DNA of 29,309 nucleotides from Lactobacillus helveticus DSM 20075 = CGMCC 1.1877 (GCF_000160855.1 NZ_GG700752.1:397783-427091), one strand, 5' to 3'. Numbered from the stretch's first letter, positions 8,721-17,128 are shown. Numbers and translations: made by a program. The notes: generated by a model from the letters alone, not told the origin.

Positions 8721-9752
8721 ATGGCTGAAGAAAAATTAACCCTTCCTGCAGATGCCTTTGAACCTTTACCAAAAGATGAAGCGCAAGATAATGAAAATAT
8801 TGCTGGTCCATCATTGTCCTTTGCCCAAAACGTTTGGATTCGTTTTAAGCAAAGAAAAGCAGCTGTGATTTCAGCAATTATCGTTATTATTATGATTGTT
8901 GTTTCCTTTGGTTCAACGCCATTTATTAATAAATCAACCTTGGTTAAATCACATCCACAATATGCCAACTTACCTGCTAAGGTTCCTGGCATGAGTGCAG
9001 TTAATGGCTTGAACGGTAAGATCAAGCAAAACGGCAAGTGGGTTGATGCATATGCTGAAAACAATGTGCCAAAAGATAAATACTTTATTGCCGGAACAGA
9101 TTACTTAGGTCGTTCACTTGGTCAAAGAATTATTTATGGTACAAAGATTTCTTTAATTGTTGCCTTAGTTGCTGCCTTCTTTGACTTAACTATTGGGGTC
9201 GCGTACGGAATAGTATCCGGATGGAAAGGCGGAGGAGTCGATAACGTGATGCAGCGAATTATCGAAATTATCTCTTCCGTACCTAACCTGATTATCGTTG
9301 TTTTAATGTTGGTTATTTTAAAGCCAGGTATTACCTCAATTATTTTAGCCATCGCCATTTCTAGTTGGACGACAATGGCGCGGCAGGTCAGAGCTGAAAC
9401 GCTGAGTTTGAAGAACGAAGAATATGTTTTAGCAGCCCGTTCATTGGGTGAATCATCACGGAAGATTGCTTGGAAGCACTTAGTACCAAACCTTTCAAGT
9501 ATCATCATCATTCAAACGATGTACACTATCCCAACTGCTATTTTCTTCGAAGCTTTCTTAAGTTTCATCGGTATCGGTATTTCTGCTCCAGAAACATCAC
9601 TTGGTGTATTGCTTAATGAAGGTCAAAAGAACTTCCAATTCTTACCATATCAAATGTGGTACCCAGCAATTGTTTTATGTATCTTAATGATTGCCTTCAA
9701 CTTGCTTGGTGATGGTTTGCGTGATGCCTTCGATCCAAGAGGACAAAGATAG
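8721..9752 (+). CDS. oppC: Oligopeptide ABC transporter permease OppC
   Basis: The partner permease of OppB, 343 residues. About 45 cytoplasmic residues (acidic, then FKQRKAAV) precede the first membrane segment at about 50-70. An extracellular insert of about 70 residues follows, ending at the conserved GTDYLGRSLGQRIIYGTKISL region, and then five more membrane segments. The EAA loop begins at about residue 233 (EEYVLAARSLGESSRKIAWKH). It is longer than the roughly 300-residue enterobacterial OppC because of the TM1-TM2 insert and the acidic N-terminus. It is co-transcribed with oppB and oppD (15-base gap to oppD). Confidence 0.96.
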   Translation: MAEEKLTLPADAFEPLPKDEAQDNENIAGPSLSFAQNVWIRFKQRKAAVISAIIVIIMIVVSFGSTPFINKSTLVKSHPQYANLPAKVPGMSAVNGLNGKIKQNGKWVDAYAENNVPKDKYFIAGTDYLGRSLGQRIIYGTKISLIVALVAAFFDLTIGVAYGIVSGWKGGGVDNVMQRIIEIISSVPNLIIVVLMLVILKPGITSIILAIAISSWTTMARQVRAETLSLKNEEYVLAARSLGESSRKIAWKHLVPNLSSIIIIQTMYTIPTAIFFEAFLSFIGIGISAPETSLGVLLNEGQKNFQFLPYQMWYPAIVLCILMIAFNLLGDGLRDAFDPRGQR

Positions 9753-9767
9753 AAAGGACTAACCTAA

Positions 9768-10826
9768 ATGCCAGAAGAAAGAGTTTTAGATGTTAAAAAT
9801 TTAAAAATTGATTTTCACACTTATGCTGGTGAGGTTAAAGCTATCCGCAATGTGTCCTTTCACTTGAATAAGGGTGAAACTTTAGCAATCGTAGGCGAAT
9901 CTGGTTCAGGTAAGTCTGTTACTACTCGTAGTATTATCGGTTTATTGGCACGTAATGCCAAAATCGAGGGTGGCGAGATTGATTTCCATGGCAAAAACTT
10001 ATTGGATTTGCCTGAAAAAGAAATGCAGAAGATTCGTGGTAATGAAATTTCAATGATTTTCCAGGATCCAATGACTTCACTTGATCCTACGATGAAGATT
10101 GGTCAGCAAATTGCGGAACCTTTGATTAAACATAACGGCGTTTCTAAAAAAGAAGCTTGGGCCAAGGCACTGGATATGATGAAGGCTGTTGGAATTCCTC
10201 ATGCTGAAGAAAGAATCAACCAATATCCACACCAATTCTCAGGTGGTATGAGACAGAGAATTGTTATTGCTATTGCTCTGATTTGTGAACCTGAAATTTT
10301 GTTGGCCGATGAACCAACTACTGCGCTTGACGTAACTGTTCAAGCTGAAATTTTGGACTTAATGAAAGATTTGCAAAAGAGAGTAAAAACTTCAATTATT
10401 TTCATTACACACGACTTAGGTGTTGTTGCAGGAATGGCTGATCGTGTAGCCGTAATGTATGCCGGTGAATTCCTTGAATTCGGCGGTGTCGATGAAATCT
10501 TTTATGATCCACAACATCCATATACTTGGGGCTTAATTAATTCAATGCCAACACTTGAAAGTGATACTTTGGAATCAATTCCGGGTACTCCACCTAACTT
10601 ATTGGATCCACCAAAGGGTTATCCATTTGCCCCAAGAAATAAATACGCAATGAAAATTGATGTAGAAAAGAAACCACCATTCTTTAAGGTATCAGATACG
10701 CACTATGCAGCAACTTGGTTGCTTGCACCAGGTGCACCAAAGGTGAAACTGCCAGTGGAAATCCAAAGACGCTGGAAGAAATATGATTTAATGAAACAAG
10801 AAAACAAACTACCAGGAGTTAAGTAG
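9768..10826 (+). CDS. oppD: Oligopeptide ABC transporter ATPase OppD, cysteine-free C-terminal tail
   Basis: An ATPase of 352 residues. Walker A is GESGSGKS (43-50), the signature FSGGMRQR (157-164), Walker B ILLADEP (177-183) and the switch histidine H215 (ITHDLG). The C-terminal oligopeptide-transporter extension begins near residue 255 (LINSMPTL...[14 protein letters not shown]). In most OppD/DppD proteins this part carries four cysteines that can hold a 4Fe-4S cluster. Here the matching residues are Tyr285, Asn291, Asp298 and Thr316 ([15 protein letters not shown] and HYAATWL), so no cluster is expected. AGAAAGGA lies upstream of the start. It pairs with OppF as the second nucleotide-binding subunit. 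Confidence 0.96.
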   Translation: MPEERVLDVKNLKIDFHTYAGEVKAIRNVSFHLNKGETLAIVGESGSGKSVTTRSIIGLLARNAKIEGGEIDFHGKNLLDLPEKEMQKIRGNEISMIFQDPMTSLDPTMKIGQQIAEPLIKHNGVSKKEAWAKALDMMKAVGIPHAEERINQYPHQFSGGMRQRIVIAIALICEPEILLADEPTTALDVTVQAEILDLMKDLQKRVKTSIIFITHDLGVVAGMADRVAVMYAGEFLEFGGVDEIFYDPQHPYTWGLINSMPTLESDTLESIPGTPPNLLDPPKGYPFAPRNKYAMKIDVEKKPPFFKVSDTHYAATWLLAPGAPKVKLPVEIQRRWKKYDLMKQENKLPGVK

Positions 10827-10846
10827 TCACAGCAAAGGAGAATTTT

Positions 10847-11791
10847 ATGCCAGAAAAAAAGAAAATTTTGGAAGTAAAACATCTAAAACAATACTTTAAA
10901 AATGGCCGTAATGTCACCAAAGCTGTTGACGATGTAAGTTTTGACATTTATGAAGGTGAAACTTTTGGCTTGGTAGGTGAATCAGGATCTGGTAAGACAA
11001 CTACCGGTCGTTCAATTTTACAGTTGTATAAGCCAACTAGCGGTGAAGTTATTTTTGAAGGTAAGAATGTTGAAAATCTGAAAAGTAGAGCTGATAAATT
11101 AGCTTTTACTAGGGATGCTCAAATGATTTTTCAAGATCCTTATGCTTCGCTCAATCCAAGAATGACCGTTGAAGATATCATTGCTGAAGGGCTTGATATT
11201 CACCACTTAGTAAAAAACAAGGAAGAAAGAAGCAAACGAGTAGAAGAACTACTTGAAACTGTAGGTTTGAACGAAAGTCATGCCAGTCGTTTCCCACATG
11301 AATTCTCAGGTGGTCAGCGTCAAAGAATCGGGATTGCTCGTGCTTTGGCGGTTGAACCAAAATTCATTGTGGCTGACGAACCTATTTCAGCTTTGGATGT
11401 GTCAATTCAGGCTCAAGTTGTTAACTTGATGATTGAATTGCAGAAAAAACGCGGGTTGACCTATCTCTTTATTGCACACGATTTATCAATGGTTAAGTTT
11501 ATTTCTGATCGTATTGGAGTTATGCACTACGGTAAACTGCTTGAAGTTGGTCCTGCAGACGATGTATATGATCGTCCATTGCATGACTATACCAAGAGTT
11601 TAATTTCCGCTGTGCCAATCCCTGACCCAGAAATTGAACGTAGTCGTACTCGTATTCCTTATGATGCTCAAAAAGAAGAAATGGACGGTAAGGAACGCAG
11701 TATGCATGAAATTCGCCCTGGTCACTTTGTTCGTTGCAGTGACGATGAAGTTAAGCACTACGAACAAGTAGCAGCTAGTTATGAAGACTAA
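10847..11791 (+). CDS. oppF: Oligopeptide ABC transporter ATPase OppF
   Basis: An ATPase of 314 residues. Walker A is GESGSGKT (44-51), the signature FSGGQRQR (153-160) and Walker B FIVADEP (173-179). The C-terminal extension runs from about residue 245 ([10 protein letters not shown]) to HFVRCSDDE. The CPF-x-x-RC cysteine cluster seen in many OppF proteins is absent and one cysteine remains. AAAGGAG is 8 bases before ATG. Last gene of the unit, followed by a strong terminator shared with the convergent peptidase. Confidence 0.96.
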   Translation: MPEKKKILEVKHLKQYFKNGRNVTKAVDDVSFDIYEGETFGLVGESGSGKTTTGRSILQLYKPTSGEVIFEGKNVENLKSRADKLAFTRDAQMIFQDPYASLNPRMTVEDIIAEGLDIHHLVKNKEERSKRVEELLETVGLNESHASRFPHEFSGGQRQRIGIARALAVEPKFIVADEPISALDVSIQAQVVNLMIELQKKRGLTYLFIAHDLSMVKFISDRIGVMHYGKLLEVGPADDVYDRPLHDYTKSLISAVPIPDPEIERSRTRIPYDAQKEEMDGKERSMHEIRPGHFVRCSDDEVKHYEQVAASYED

Positions 11792-11821
11792 TCCTTTAAT
11801 CAAAACTCTCTAAATAAGTAT

Positions 11822-11857
11822 AAAAAATAAGCCTCAGAACTTCTGAGGCTTATTTTT
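11822..11857. terminator. Bidirectional terminator between oppF and the second pepE
   Basis: AATAAGCCTCAGAA (11826-11839) pairs perfectly with TTCTGAGGCTTATT (11841-11854) around a one-base centre. A-tract on the left and T-tract on the right allow it to stop both converging transcripts. Confidence 0.92.
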
Positions 11858-11872
11858 ATGTTTTAATTTTCA

Positions 11873-13189
11873 TTAAGCAAGTGAATCCCATGCAGGAAGA
11901 TCAGTAATTGGGCCTTCTGCAAGTTCCTTTTGCTTATCAGTCAAATACTTCTTGTGAACGACAACTTCATAAACGTAATCGTTGAACCATTCATTGTTCA
12001 TTACGTAGTAACCCTTTGCACCGGACTTGTCGCCCCATGAGTTTTCAACTTTCCATTGACGAACTTCACCGTTGTCTTCATCAACACCGACTAAGGTCAT
12101 GGCGTGAGAAACTTCGCCGACACCAGTCTTTAATCTGTCAGCCTTTGACATCTTAAGGTCAACGCCAAATAAGTCATCCAACTTGTAAAGGTTAGTGTCA
12201 AGGTAGCCAGTCTTACGGTCCATTTGACGAAGCACATCATTACCGAACCAAACTGCTTCACCGTCTTTTAATTGAGCAATAGAAGCAGCGGTTAAGTATT
12301 CCATAGGAACATTCAAAAGTTTAATTCTGATTGAACCAGAGACGTTGTCTTCTGCTGGTAAACCATAAAGCTTGTCATATTCGTGGTCTGGTGCGTTGGT
12401 CAAAACAACGTAGTCATCAAAGTCAACGCCACCTAAGTACTTGTGCAAGAATTCAAGTGGAGTAAGGTCTTTTTCTAAGTGGTACTTCTTATCGTCATCA
12501 CGGTATTCAAGATCGAACTTCTTAGGTGGTTCACCAACAGCAATAGCAGTCATTTGGTAAACTTCGCTCAAGAATTTTTCACGAGTCTTCTTGATTTCGT
12601 CATCTTTGCCTTCTTGCTTTAATTTTCTAAGAACCAAAGCATCCTTCTTAAGCTTGTCGCCTAATGCAGTGGCAAAACCAGTAGTGTCGTTAGTGTTAAA
12701 GGTTTCAGGCATAGCATATGAAGGTACGACACCATATTTTTCAACTAAGGCAGCAGCCATTTGGAATTGACCACCATCTGTACCTGCAAAGTCTAAGTCA
12801 GTCTTAACTTGACGAGAATCAAGTGGCATATCAGCGCTGTCTAAGATACGGTTATAGAACATGTTGGCACGTTCAATCTTGTCCCAGAAGAAGTTGTATG
12901 CTTGTGAGAAAGTAAAGTCTTTTGCCTTGTATTTCTTGCCAAATTCATGACGCAAAACGTTTAATGTGGCAAATAACCAGCAACGACCTGAGTGTTTTTG
13001 GTTAGTAACGTTGTCAGTATCAAGTTCAGTTGAAAAGACACGGGTTAATTCGCTTTGAACGCGGTCATTATAAGAAGCTTCAAGTACACCGCTACGTTGA
13101 GCAGCACGAGCAACGACTTTATTTTTAGGATTTTTATTAAAATCAGCAGAAAACTTTTCAAGTTCCTGCACAGTTAATTCATGAGCCAT
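11873..13189 (-). CDS. pepE: PepE thiol peptidase (C1B family)
   Basis: A cytoplasmic cysteine peptidase of 438 residues. Catalytic Cys70 is in QKHSGRCWLF, His362 in VSHAMTLVGVD and Asn383 in VENSWG. The sequence, length and start MAHELTVQEL match what I remember of L. helveticus PepE, an endopeptidase on cheese-type peptides. The end AWDSLA is short by about four residues compared with PepC, in line with endopeptidase action. AAGGAGA lies 8-10 bases upstream on the minus strand. It is a paralogue of the peptidase at 847-2160 and faces oppF, so both flanks of the peptide importer carry peptide-cutting enzymes. Its promoter must lie in 13200-13254 or upstream of the leaky-looking hsp20 terminator; I could not pick a convincing one. 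Confidence 0.93.
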   Translation of the reverse strand: MAHELTVQELEKFSADFNKNPKNKVVARAAQRSGVLEASYNDRVQSELTRVFSTELDTDNVTNQKHSGRCWLFATLNVLRHEFGKKYKAKDFTFSQAYNFFWDKIERANMFYNRILDSADMPLDSRQVKTDLDFAGTDGGQFQMAAALVEKYGVVPSYAMPETFNTNDTTGFATALGDKLKKDALVLRKLKQEGKDDEIKKTREKFLSEVYQMTAIAVGEPPKKFDLEYRDDDKKYHLEKDLTPLEFLHKYLGGVDFDDYVVLTNAPDHEYDKLYGLPAEDNVSGSIRIKLLNVPMEYLTAASIAQLKDGEAVWFGNDVLRQMDRKTGYLDTNLYKLDDLFGVDLKMSKADRLKTGVGEVSHAMTLVGVDEDNGEVRQWKVENSWGDKSGAKGYYVMNNEWFNDYVYEVVVHKKYLTDKQKELAEGPITDLPAWDSLA

Positions 13190-13245
13190 TTAAGAATTCT
13201 CCTTTTATAATTTTTAATTTTTTCTTAAATTAATTCTATTTTAAA

Positions 13246-13280
13246 CCAAAATAAAAGCGGGTTCAATAATGAACTCGCTT
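13246..13280 (-). terminator. Terminator after hsp20
   Basis: On the minus strand AAGCGAGTTCA (13280-13270) pairs with TGAACCCGCTT (13265-13255) with one A-C mismatch, followed by TTATTTTGG. The mismatch makes it weaker and could permit read-through into the downstream peptidase. Confidence 0.7.
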
Positions 13281-13329
13281 CAGAGAATTATATCCGTCAC
13301 TTATTAGACTTCTTGCTTAATCTAATAAA

Positions 13330-13776
13330 TTAATCAATATGGATAGAATTGCTATCATCGCCAGCGTTTTGCTTTGGCAAGGTGATAGTCAATACACCAT
13401 TATCATACTTTGCATGGATCTCACTTGCAACTATATTTGGCAATCTATAGCTTCTTGAAATGCGACCTTCGCTTCTTTCTTTGTGGATAATATTCTTATC
13501 CTTGTCGCTTGTATCCTTGAATGATTTTCTGCTACCTACAACTGTTAAAAAACCATCTTTGTAATTTACATTGATGTCTTCTTTATTCATACCAGGCATA
13601 TCAATCTTAACAGTATAGTCTTTATCGGTTTCAGCAACATCTGATTGCATGATGTTTTCAATTTCAGTGTCATCAAAGAAGTTTCTTGGAAAACCCAAGA
13701 AGTTTCTTGGAAAACCAAACCAGTCGTTCATTGCATCCATCATATCATTACGACGATTCATCATATCGTTTGCCAT
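13330..13776 (-). CDS. hsp20: Small heat-shock protein, Hsp20/alpha-crystallin family
   Basis: An ATP-independent holdase chaperone of 148 residues. The N-terminal arm is Met/Asn/Phe-rich and includes a 7-residue tandem repeat GFPRNFL-GFPRNFF (about residues 21-34). The alpha-crystallin domain runs from about residue 43 (QSDVAETDKDYTVKIDMPGMNKEDINV) to the conserved GVLTITLPK motif near the C-terminus. The ending NSIHID contains an I-x-I tail used for oligomer assembly. AAAGGAAG precedes ATG. The gene has its own promoter with an inverted repeat at the start of the transcript and a downstream terminator. No CIRCE or CtsR heptads were seen. Confidence 0.95.
   Translation of the reverse strand: MANDMMNRRNDMMDAMNDWFGFPRNFLGFPRNFFDDTEIENIMQSDVAETDKDYTVKIDMPGMNKEDINVNYKDGFLTVVGSRKSFKDTSDKDKNIIHKERSEGRISRSYRLPNIVASEIHAKYDNGVLTITLPKQNAGDDSNSIHID
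13676..13717 (-). repeat. 21-bp in-frame tandem duplication inside hsp20
   Basis: Two adjacent 21-base units (13676-13696 and 13697-13717) differ by one base at the end. They encode the doubled GFPRNF heptapeptide of the Hsp20 N-terminal arm. Confidence 0.95.
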
Positions 13777-13814
13777 ATTGAAAACTTCCTTTCAATTTTT
13801 TTGCTTGTTTAATC

Positions 13815-13841
13815 TGTAAGGTCTCGTTCTTTTTCCTTACA
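13815..13841. promoter_or_regulatory. Inverted repeat at the hsp20 transcription start
   Basis: TGTAAGG (13815-13821) and CCTTACA (13835-13841) form a 7-bp inverted repeat with a 13-base centre. It begins about 7 bases after the -10 on the minus strand, so it covers the likely first 25 transcribed bases. It could be a repressor operator or a 5' hairpin. Confidence 0.45.
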
Positions 13842-13847
13842 CTGATT

Positions 13848-13875
13848 ATTATAGTCGTTTTTTAAATAAGTTAAA
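13848..13875 (-). promoter_or_regulatory. Promoter for hsp20
   Basis: On the minus strand TTTAAC (13875-13870) and TATAAT (13853-13848) are separated by 16 bases. The -10 is perfect. The leader to ATG is about 65 bases. Confidence 0.65.
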
Positions 13876-13937
13876 CTATTTAGCATTCAAAAGCATATAG
13901 TGCTAATTTTTGTAGAAAAACTTTGCTAGATCAATGC

Positions 13938-13966
13938 TTAACACCTGTGGATAACTTTTGTATAAT
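13938..13966 (+). promoter_or_regulatory. Promoter for greA
   Basis: TTAACA (13938-13943) and TATAAT (13961-13966) are 17 bases apart, one base from consensus overall. The -35 lies inside one arm of a 10-bp inverted repeat whose other arm covers the greA ribosome site. Confidence 0.8.
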
Positions 13967-14008
13967 TAGAAAGAAAAAATGAATGAACTGTTAATCAGGT
14001 GTTAAATT

Positions 14009-14470
14009 ATGGTATATTTTCAAAAAATGACGCCGGAAGGCTACAAACAAATTGAAGATGAAATTGCACGATTAAAAAAGGATCGTCCTCGTAGAATAAA
14101 GATTCTGCAGGCAGCGCGGGCTTTAGGTGACTTATCAGAAAATACTGAATATACAGAGGCTAAAAGAGACCTTGGTCACTTGCAAAGTCGTTTGCGTTAT
14201 TTAGGTAAACAATTAAAGTATGCAGAAATTGTGAAAACTACAGATGACGGCAAAGTGGATTGCGGCAAGACTGTTGTTCTTAAGTTTGATGACGATGATG
14301 AAACAGAAGAGTATAAGATTGTAGGACGCATGGAAGCAGATCTTGCAGATGGAAAAATTTCTTGCGATTCACCCTTAGGCCAAGCAATTATGAAACAAGA
14401 AGCTGGTGGAGTGGCAACAGTTGAGGCACCAGCTGGAGAATATAAAGTGACAATTGTAGAAGTGAAATAA
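14009..14470 (+). CDS. greA: Transcript cleavage factor GreA
   Basis: A cytoplasmic protein of 153 residues that enters the RNA polymerase secondary channel and stimulates cleavage of backtracked RNA. The N-terminal coiled coil (about 1-75) has the tip acidic motif DLSENTEYTEAKRD that carries the catalytic Asp and Glu. The C-terminal FKBP-like domain ends with DSPLGQAI and VEAPAGEYKVTIVEV, as in GreA. The ribosome site CAGGTG lies 9 bases before ATG. It is a single-gene unit or is read with the CPBP gene 88 bases downstream, which has its own promoter. Lactobacilli often carry more than one GreA-like protein. Confidence 0.92.
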   Translation: MVYFQKMTPEGYKQIEDEIARLKKDRPRRIKILQAARALGDLSENTEYTEAKRDLGHLQSRLRYLGKQLKYAEIVKTTDDGKVDCGKTVVLKFDDDDETEEYKIVGRMEADLADGKISCDSPLGQAIMKQEAGGVATVEAPAGEYKVTIVEVK

Positions 14471-14508
14471 ACGGACGCCCTATCTGTATTTAATAAACTG
14501 TACTTTTT

Positions 14509-14517
14509 TGTTATAAT
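14509..14517 (+). promoter_or_regulatory. Extended -10 promoter for the CPBP-family gene
   Basis: TGT (14509-14511) followed by a perfect TATAAT (14512-14517). The -35 is poor. The start codon is about 40 bases downstream. Confidence 0.65.
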
Positions 14518-14558
14518 ATGGAATTTGTAGGATAGAATCCAGAGTAGGAGTGAAAATT

Positions 14559-15221
14559 TTGAATACGCCAGAATCGAGAGAGGGAAATGTTATCCGCTAT
14601 GCAGTATACCTGGTAGGGTATGTGATAGTCTTTGCTGTAGTCAAGTTTGTGACTAGGAAGACGCCATTGCATGTTTGGGATCTAATTTTATTTTACCTTG
14701 TTGCAGCAATGATATTACTGTTCTATATTTATCGCTTTAACCGCGAACAACGTTTTTTTGCTCGAGATTTTAAGCTGCCCTGGCTGGGTAACTTTTCGGC
14801 AGTAATGTTGCTTACTTTGGTGATTACGGCTACTCGGATCCTAATTTCGTACTTACAGGCGTATAATCGAATTCCACATTATGATTTTCAATTGATTTAT
14901 TTAAAAAATGAATCGGTTGACATGTTTTGGTTTTTGATTTTAGTTCAAGGAATTATCCTGCCAATCCTGCAAGAATTTCTGGCAACAGGATTTTTATTTA
15001 ATTATGCTTTTCGAAGAAATACCAAACAAGTTGCGATATTAGGAATTATTGTTTCAGGAATTATCTTTAGTTTATTAAACTTTCAAAGTTCACTTCTATT
15101 GTTTGTGATTGAGATTATCTATGGTGGGTTATTTGCCTGGAGCTATCTTTATACGCAAACACTCTGGATGCCAATTTATCTAGCTATTATTAGCGGAGTT
15201 TTAACTGTTATTATGGCTTAA
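14559..15221 (+). CDS. CPBP (CAAX/Abi) family membrane protein with lost catalytic residues
   Basis: The product has 220 residues and about six to seven hydrophobic segments. The C-terminal half fits the CPBP intramembrane protease family. Where active members have EExxxR, this has Gln138-Glu139 and Thr143 (LQEFLATGFLFNY). Where they have FxxxH it has Phe170-SLL-Asn174. The third conserved His is also replaced in LWMPIYLAIIS. An active protease is therefore unlikely; a binding or scaffold role is possible. I placed the start at TTG 14559 because TAGGAG lies 8 bases upstream. A GTG at 14550 would overlap that ribosome site. Strong terminator follows. Function unknown; related proteins serve in bacteriocin immunity or membrane protein handling. 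Confidence 0.75.
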   Translation: MNTPESREGNVIRYAVYLVGYVIVFAVVKFVTRKTPLHVWDLILFYLVAAMILLFYIYRFNREQRFFARDFKLPWLGNFSAVMLLTLVITATRILISYLQAYNRIPHYDFQLIYLKNESVDMFWFLILVQGIILPILQEFLATGFLFNYAFRRNTKQVAILGIIVSGIIFSLLNFQSSLLLFVIEIIYGGLFAWSYLYTQTLWMPIYLAIISGVLTVIMA

Positions 15222-15258
15222 AAAATAAACGGATGAGAAAAAATCTCATCCGTTTTTT
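15222..15258. terminator. Bidirectional terminator between the CPBP gene and tRNA-Gly
   Basis: ACGGATGAGA (15229-15238) pairs perfectly with TCTCATCCGT (15244-15253). T-run on the right serves the plus strand, and the A-rich left side gives TTTATTTTTT on the minus strand for the tRNA transcript. Confidence 0.9.
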
Positions 15259-15269
15259 GATATTAAAAA

Positions 15270-15340
15270 AGCGGATAGCGTGAATCGAACCCGCATCTAC
15301 AGCTTGGGAAGCTGTCGTTCTACCATTTAACTATACCCGC
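15270..15340 (-). tRNA. tRNA-Gly (anticodon CCC)
   Basis: On the minus strand the acceptor GCGGGTA pairs with TATCCGC and the discriminator is T, as usual for glycine. The anticodon arm ACAGC-TTCCCAA-GCTGT gives CCC, reading GGG. The T arm GCGGG-TTCGATT-CACGC has one G-A mismatch (52-62). CCA is not encoded. Total length 71 bases. Confidence 0.94.
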
Positions 15341-15351
15341 AATACTTCTTT

Positions 15352-15381
15352 ATTCTATCATACTTTTAATTAAGAAACCAA
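15352..15381 (-). promoter_or_regulatory. Promoter for tRNA-Gly
   Basis: On the minus strand TTGGTT (15381-15376) and TAGAAT (15357-15352) are 18 bases apart, and TGA precedes the -10. It abuts the stop codon of the SRAP gene. Confidence 0.6.
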
Positions 15382-15981
15382 TTATTTTTGATGGGGCTCT
15401 TTTTGAACTTCGAGGTTAATATCGCTGCGATCGATTAAACTGGTAAAATTTTGAAAAAGCCATCTGCGCAATTCACTTGGTTCAATGATTAACGGCATCC
15501 GATTATGAATGGGAGCCGTATCTTTGTTAGGAGCAGTAGTAACCATAGAAAAATCATTTTGATCATAAATACCCGCAATCATCGTGATAGGATTGTTAGT
15601 TTTAAAGCGGTAACGGTCATGATATTTTTTACCATTGGCTACTTGATAAGTAGTTTTTGCATATTCAAAAAATTCGCTACTTAAGATTAAACAGCGTTGT
15701 TTAGCAAAAGAATGATCCCACATCGAAGGTTTGTTTTCATAGAATCGTTCGATTCTAGCATTAAACATTGGCTTTTTGGGATCAACTGGACTAGGATAAC
15801 CCCAGTTTTTATTGACGAGTTGCAGCTTATCATCATGATAAAGCAAAACGGGTGCAGCTTGGTTTGGAAAAATATCTCGTTGTTTTATTTCAATTTGAGG
15901 ATCTATTAATGGCAGATTCAAATCCTCGGTCAGGTATTTTTTGATTTGCATTAAATCGGGTAAACGAAAGTGATTACACAT
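15382..15981 (-). CDS. SRAP domain protein (YedK/HMCES family)
   Basis: A protein of 199 residues that by family makes a covalent crosslink to abasic sites in single-stranded DNA, protecting them during replication. Cys2 becomes the catalytic N-terminal residue after removal of Met (MCNHFRLP). The other conserved residues are visible: Asn74 and Arg76 (NARIERF), Glu106 (SEFFEY) and His159 (PIHNRMP). AAAGGAAA lies before the ATG on the minus strand. It is divergent from trpS with 124 bases between them. No LexA-type box was evident in the intergenic region. Confidence 0.93.
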   Translation of the reverse strand: MCNHFRLPDLMQIKKYLTEDLNLPLIDPQIEIKQRDIFPNQAAPVLLYHDDKLQLVNKNWGYPSPVDPKKPMFNARIERFYENKPSMWDHSFAKQRCLILSSEFFEYAKTTYQVANGKKYHDRYRFKTNNPITMIAGIYDQNDFSMVTTAPNKDTAPIHNRMPLIIEPSELRRWLFQNFTSLIDRSDINLEVQKEPHQK

Positions 15982-16027
15982 AGATTATTTCCTTTCTTTG
16001 CTGGTAGTTTAATCATAGTCTAAATTT

Positions 16028-16036
16028 TGTTAAAAT
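16028..16036 (+). promoter_or_regulatory. Possible extended -10 promoter for trpS
   Basis: TGT (16028-16030) followed by TAAAAT (16031-16036). The leader of about 65 bases is A-rich and holds no T-box motif. Confidence 0.45.
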
Positions 16037-16105
16037 TAGGTATTAACTAAGAAATAAAATAAAAAAGTAAAGAGTATAAAATAAAATTAGAAAAGAGTAG
16101 AAGTT

Positions 16106-17128
16106 ATGGCAAAAGAAATTTTATTAACCGGTGATCGTCCAACTGGTAAGCTTCACATTGGTCACTATATTGGCTCACTTAAAAATAGAGTAAAATTGCA
16201 AAATTCTGGCAAGTATGATCCTTATATCATGATTGCTGATACGCAAGCATTGACAGATAATGCTCGTAATCCAGAAAAAATTCGCAACAGTTTAATTCAA
16301 GTAGCATTAGACTACTTAGCTGTAGGTATTGATCCAAGTAAATCAACAATTTACGTTCAATCACAAATTCCAGCTTTGTTTGAATTAACTTCTTACTACA
16401 TGGACTTGGTAACTGTTGCACGCCTTGAAAGAAACCCAACTGTTAAAACTGAAATTAAGCAAAAAGATTTCAAAGATTCAATCCCAGTAGGTTTCTTAAA
16501 CTATCCAGTTTCTCAAGCTGCAGATATTACTGCTTTTAAGGCTACTATCGTTCCTGTTGGGGATGATCAGGAACCAATGCTTGAACAAACTCGTGAAATT
16601 GTAAGAACCTTTAACCGCGTTTACAACACTGATATTTTGGTTGAACCTAAAGGTTACTTCCCACCAAAGGGTTCAGGTCGTCTTCCAGGTCTTGATGGTA
16701 ACGCTAAGATGTCTAAGTCACTTGGCAACTGCATTTATTTGTCGGATGATGCTAAGACTGTACAAAAGAAAGTTATGTCAATGTACACCGATCCAAATCA
16801 TATTCACGTTGAAGATCCAGGTAAGGTTGAAGGCAATACTGTCTTTACTTATCTCGATGTCTTTGATCCAGATAAGGATAAGGTAGCAGAACTTAAGGCA
16901 GAATACCAAAAAGGCGGTTTGGGTGACGTTAAAATTAAACGTTACTTAAACAAAGTGCTGGAAGCTGAACTTGCACCTATTCGTGAACGTCGTGAAAAGT
17001 ATGCTCAAGATGAAGATGCAATTTACGAGATGCTTTTAGAAGGATCAAAGAAAGCAAATACAGTAGCTAATGAGACTTTGGAACAAGTTCGTGATGCTAT
17101 TGGTTTGAACTACTTTAAAAATAGATAA
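16106..17128 (+). CDS. trpS: Tryptophanyl-tRNA synthetase
   Basis: A class I synthetase of 340 residues that charges tRNA-Trp. HIGH is at residues 17-20 ([13 protein letters not shown]) and KMSKS at 201-205 ([11 protein letters not shown]). The [12 protein letters not shown] segment is typical of TrpRS. Length matches the bacterial family. AGAGTAGAAG acts as the ribosome site. It is followed after 24 bases by the deaminase gene, probably in one transcript with the TPM gene. T-box control, common for this gene in Firmicutes, is not visible in the leader. Confidence 0.96.
   Translation: MAKEILLTGDRPTGKLHIGHYIGSLKNRVKLQNSGKYDPYIMIADTQALTDNARNPEKIRNSLIQVALDYLAVGIDPSKSTIYVQSQIPALFELTSYYMDLVTVARLERNPTVKTEIKQKDFKDSIPVGFLNYPVSQAADITAFKATIVPVGDDQEPMLEQTREIVRTFNRVYNTDILVEPKGYFPPKGSGRLPGLDGNAKMSKSLGNCIYLSDDAKTVQKKVMSMYTDPNHIHVEDPGKVEGNTVFTYLDVFDPDKDKVAELKAEYQKGGLGDVKIKRYLNKVLEAELAPIRERREKYAQDEDAIYEMLLEGSKKANTVANETLEQVRDAIGLNYFKNR

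Noticed and set aside
8687..9511. Two antisense open frames of 125 codons opposite oppC
   Set aside because: They mirror the hydrophobic oppC sequence, have no ribosome sites and no recognisable domain.
15982..16105. T-box leader for trpS
   Set aside because: The A-rich leader is too short and has no T-box sequence or terminator.
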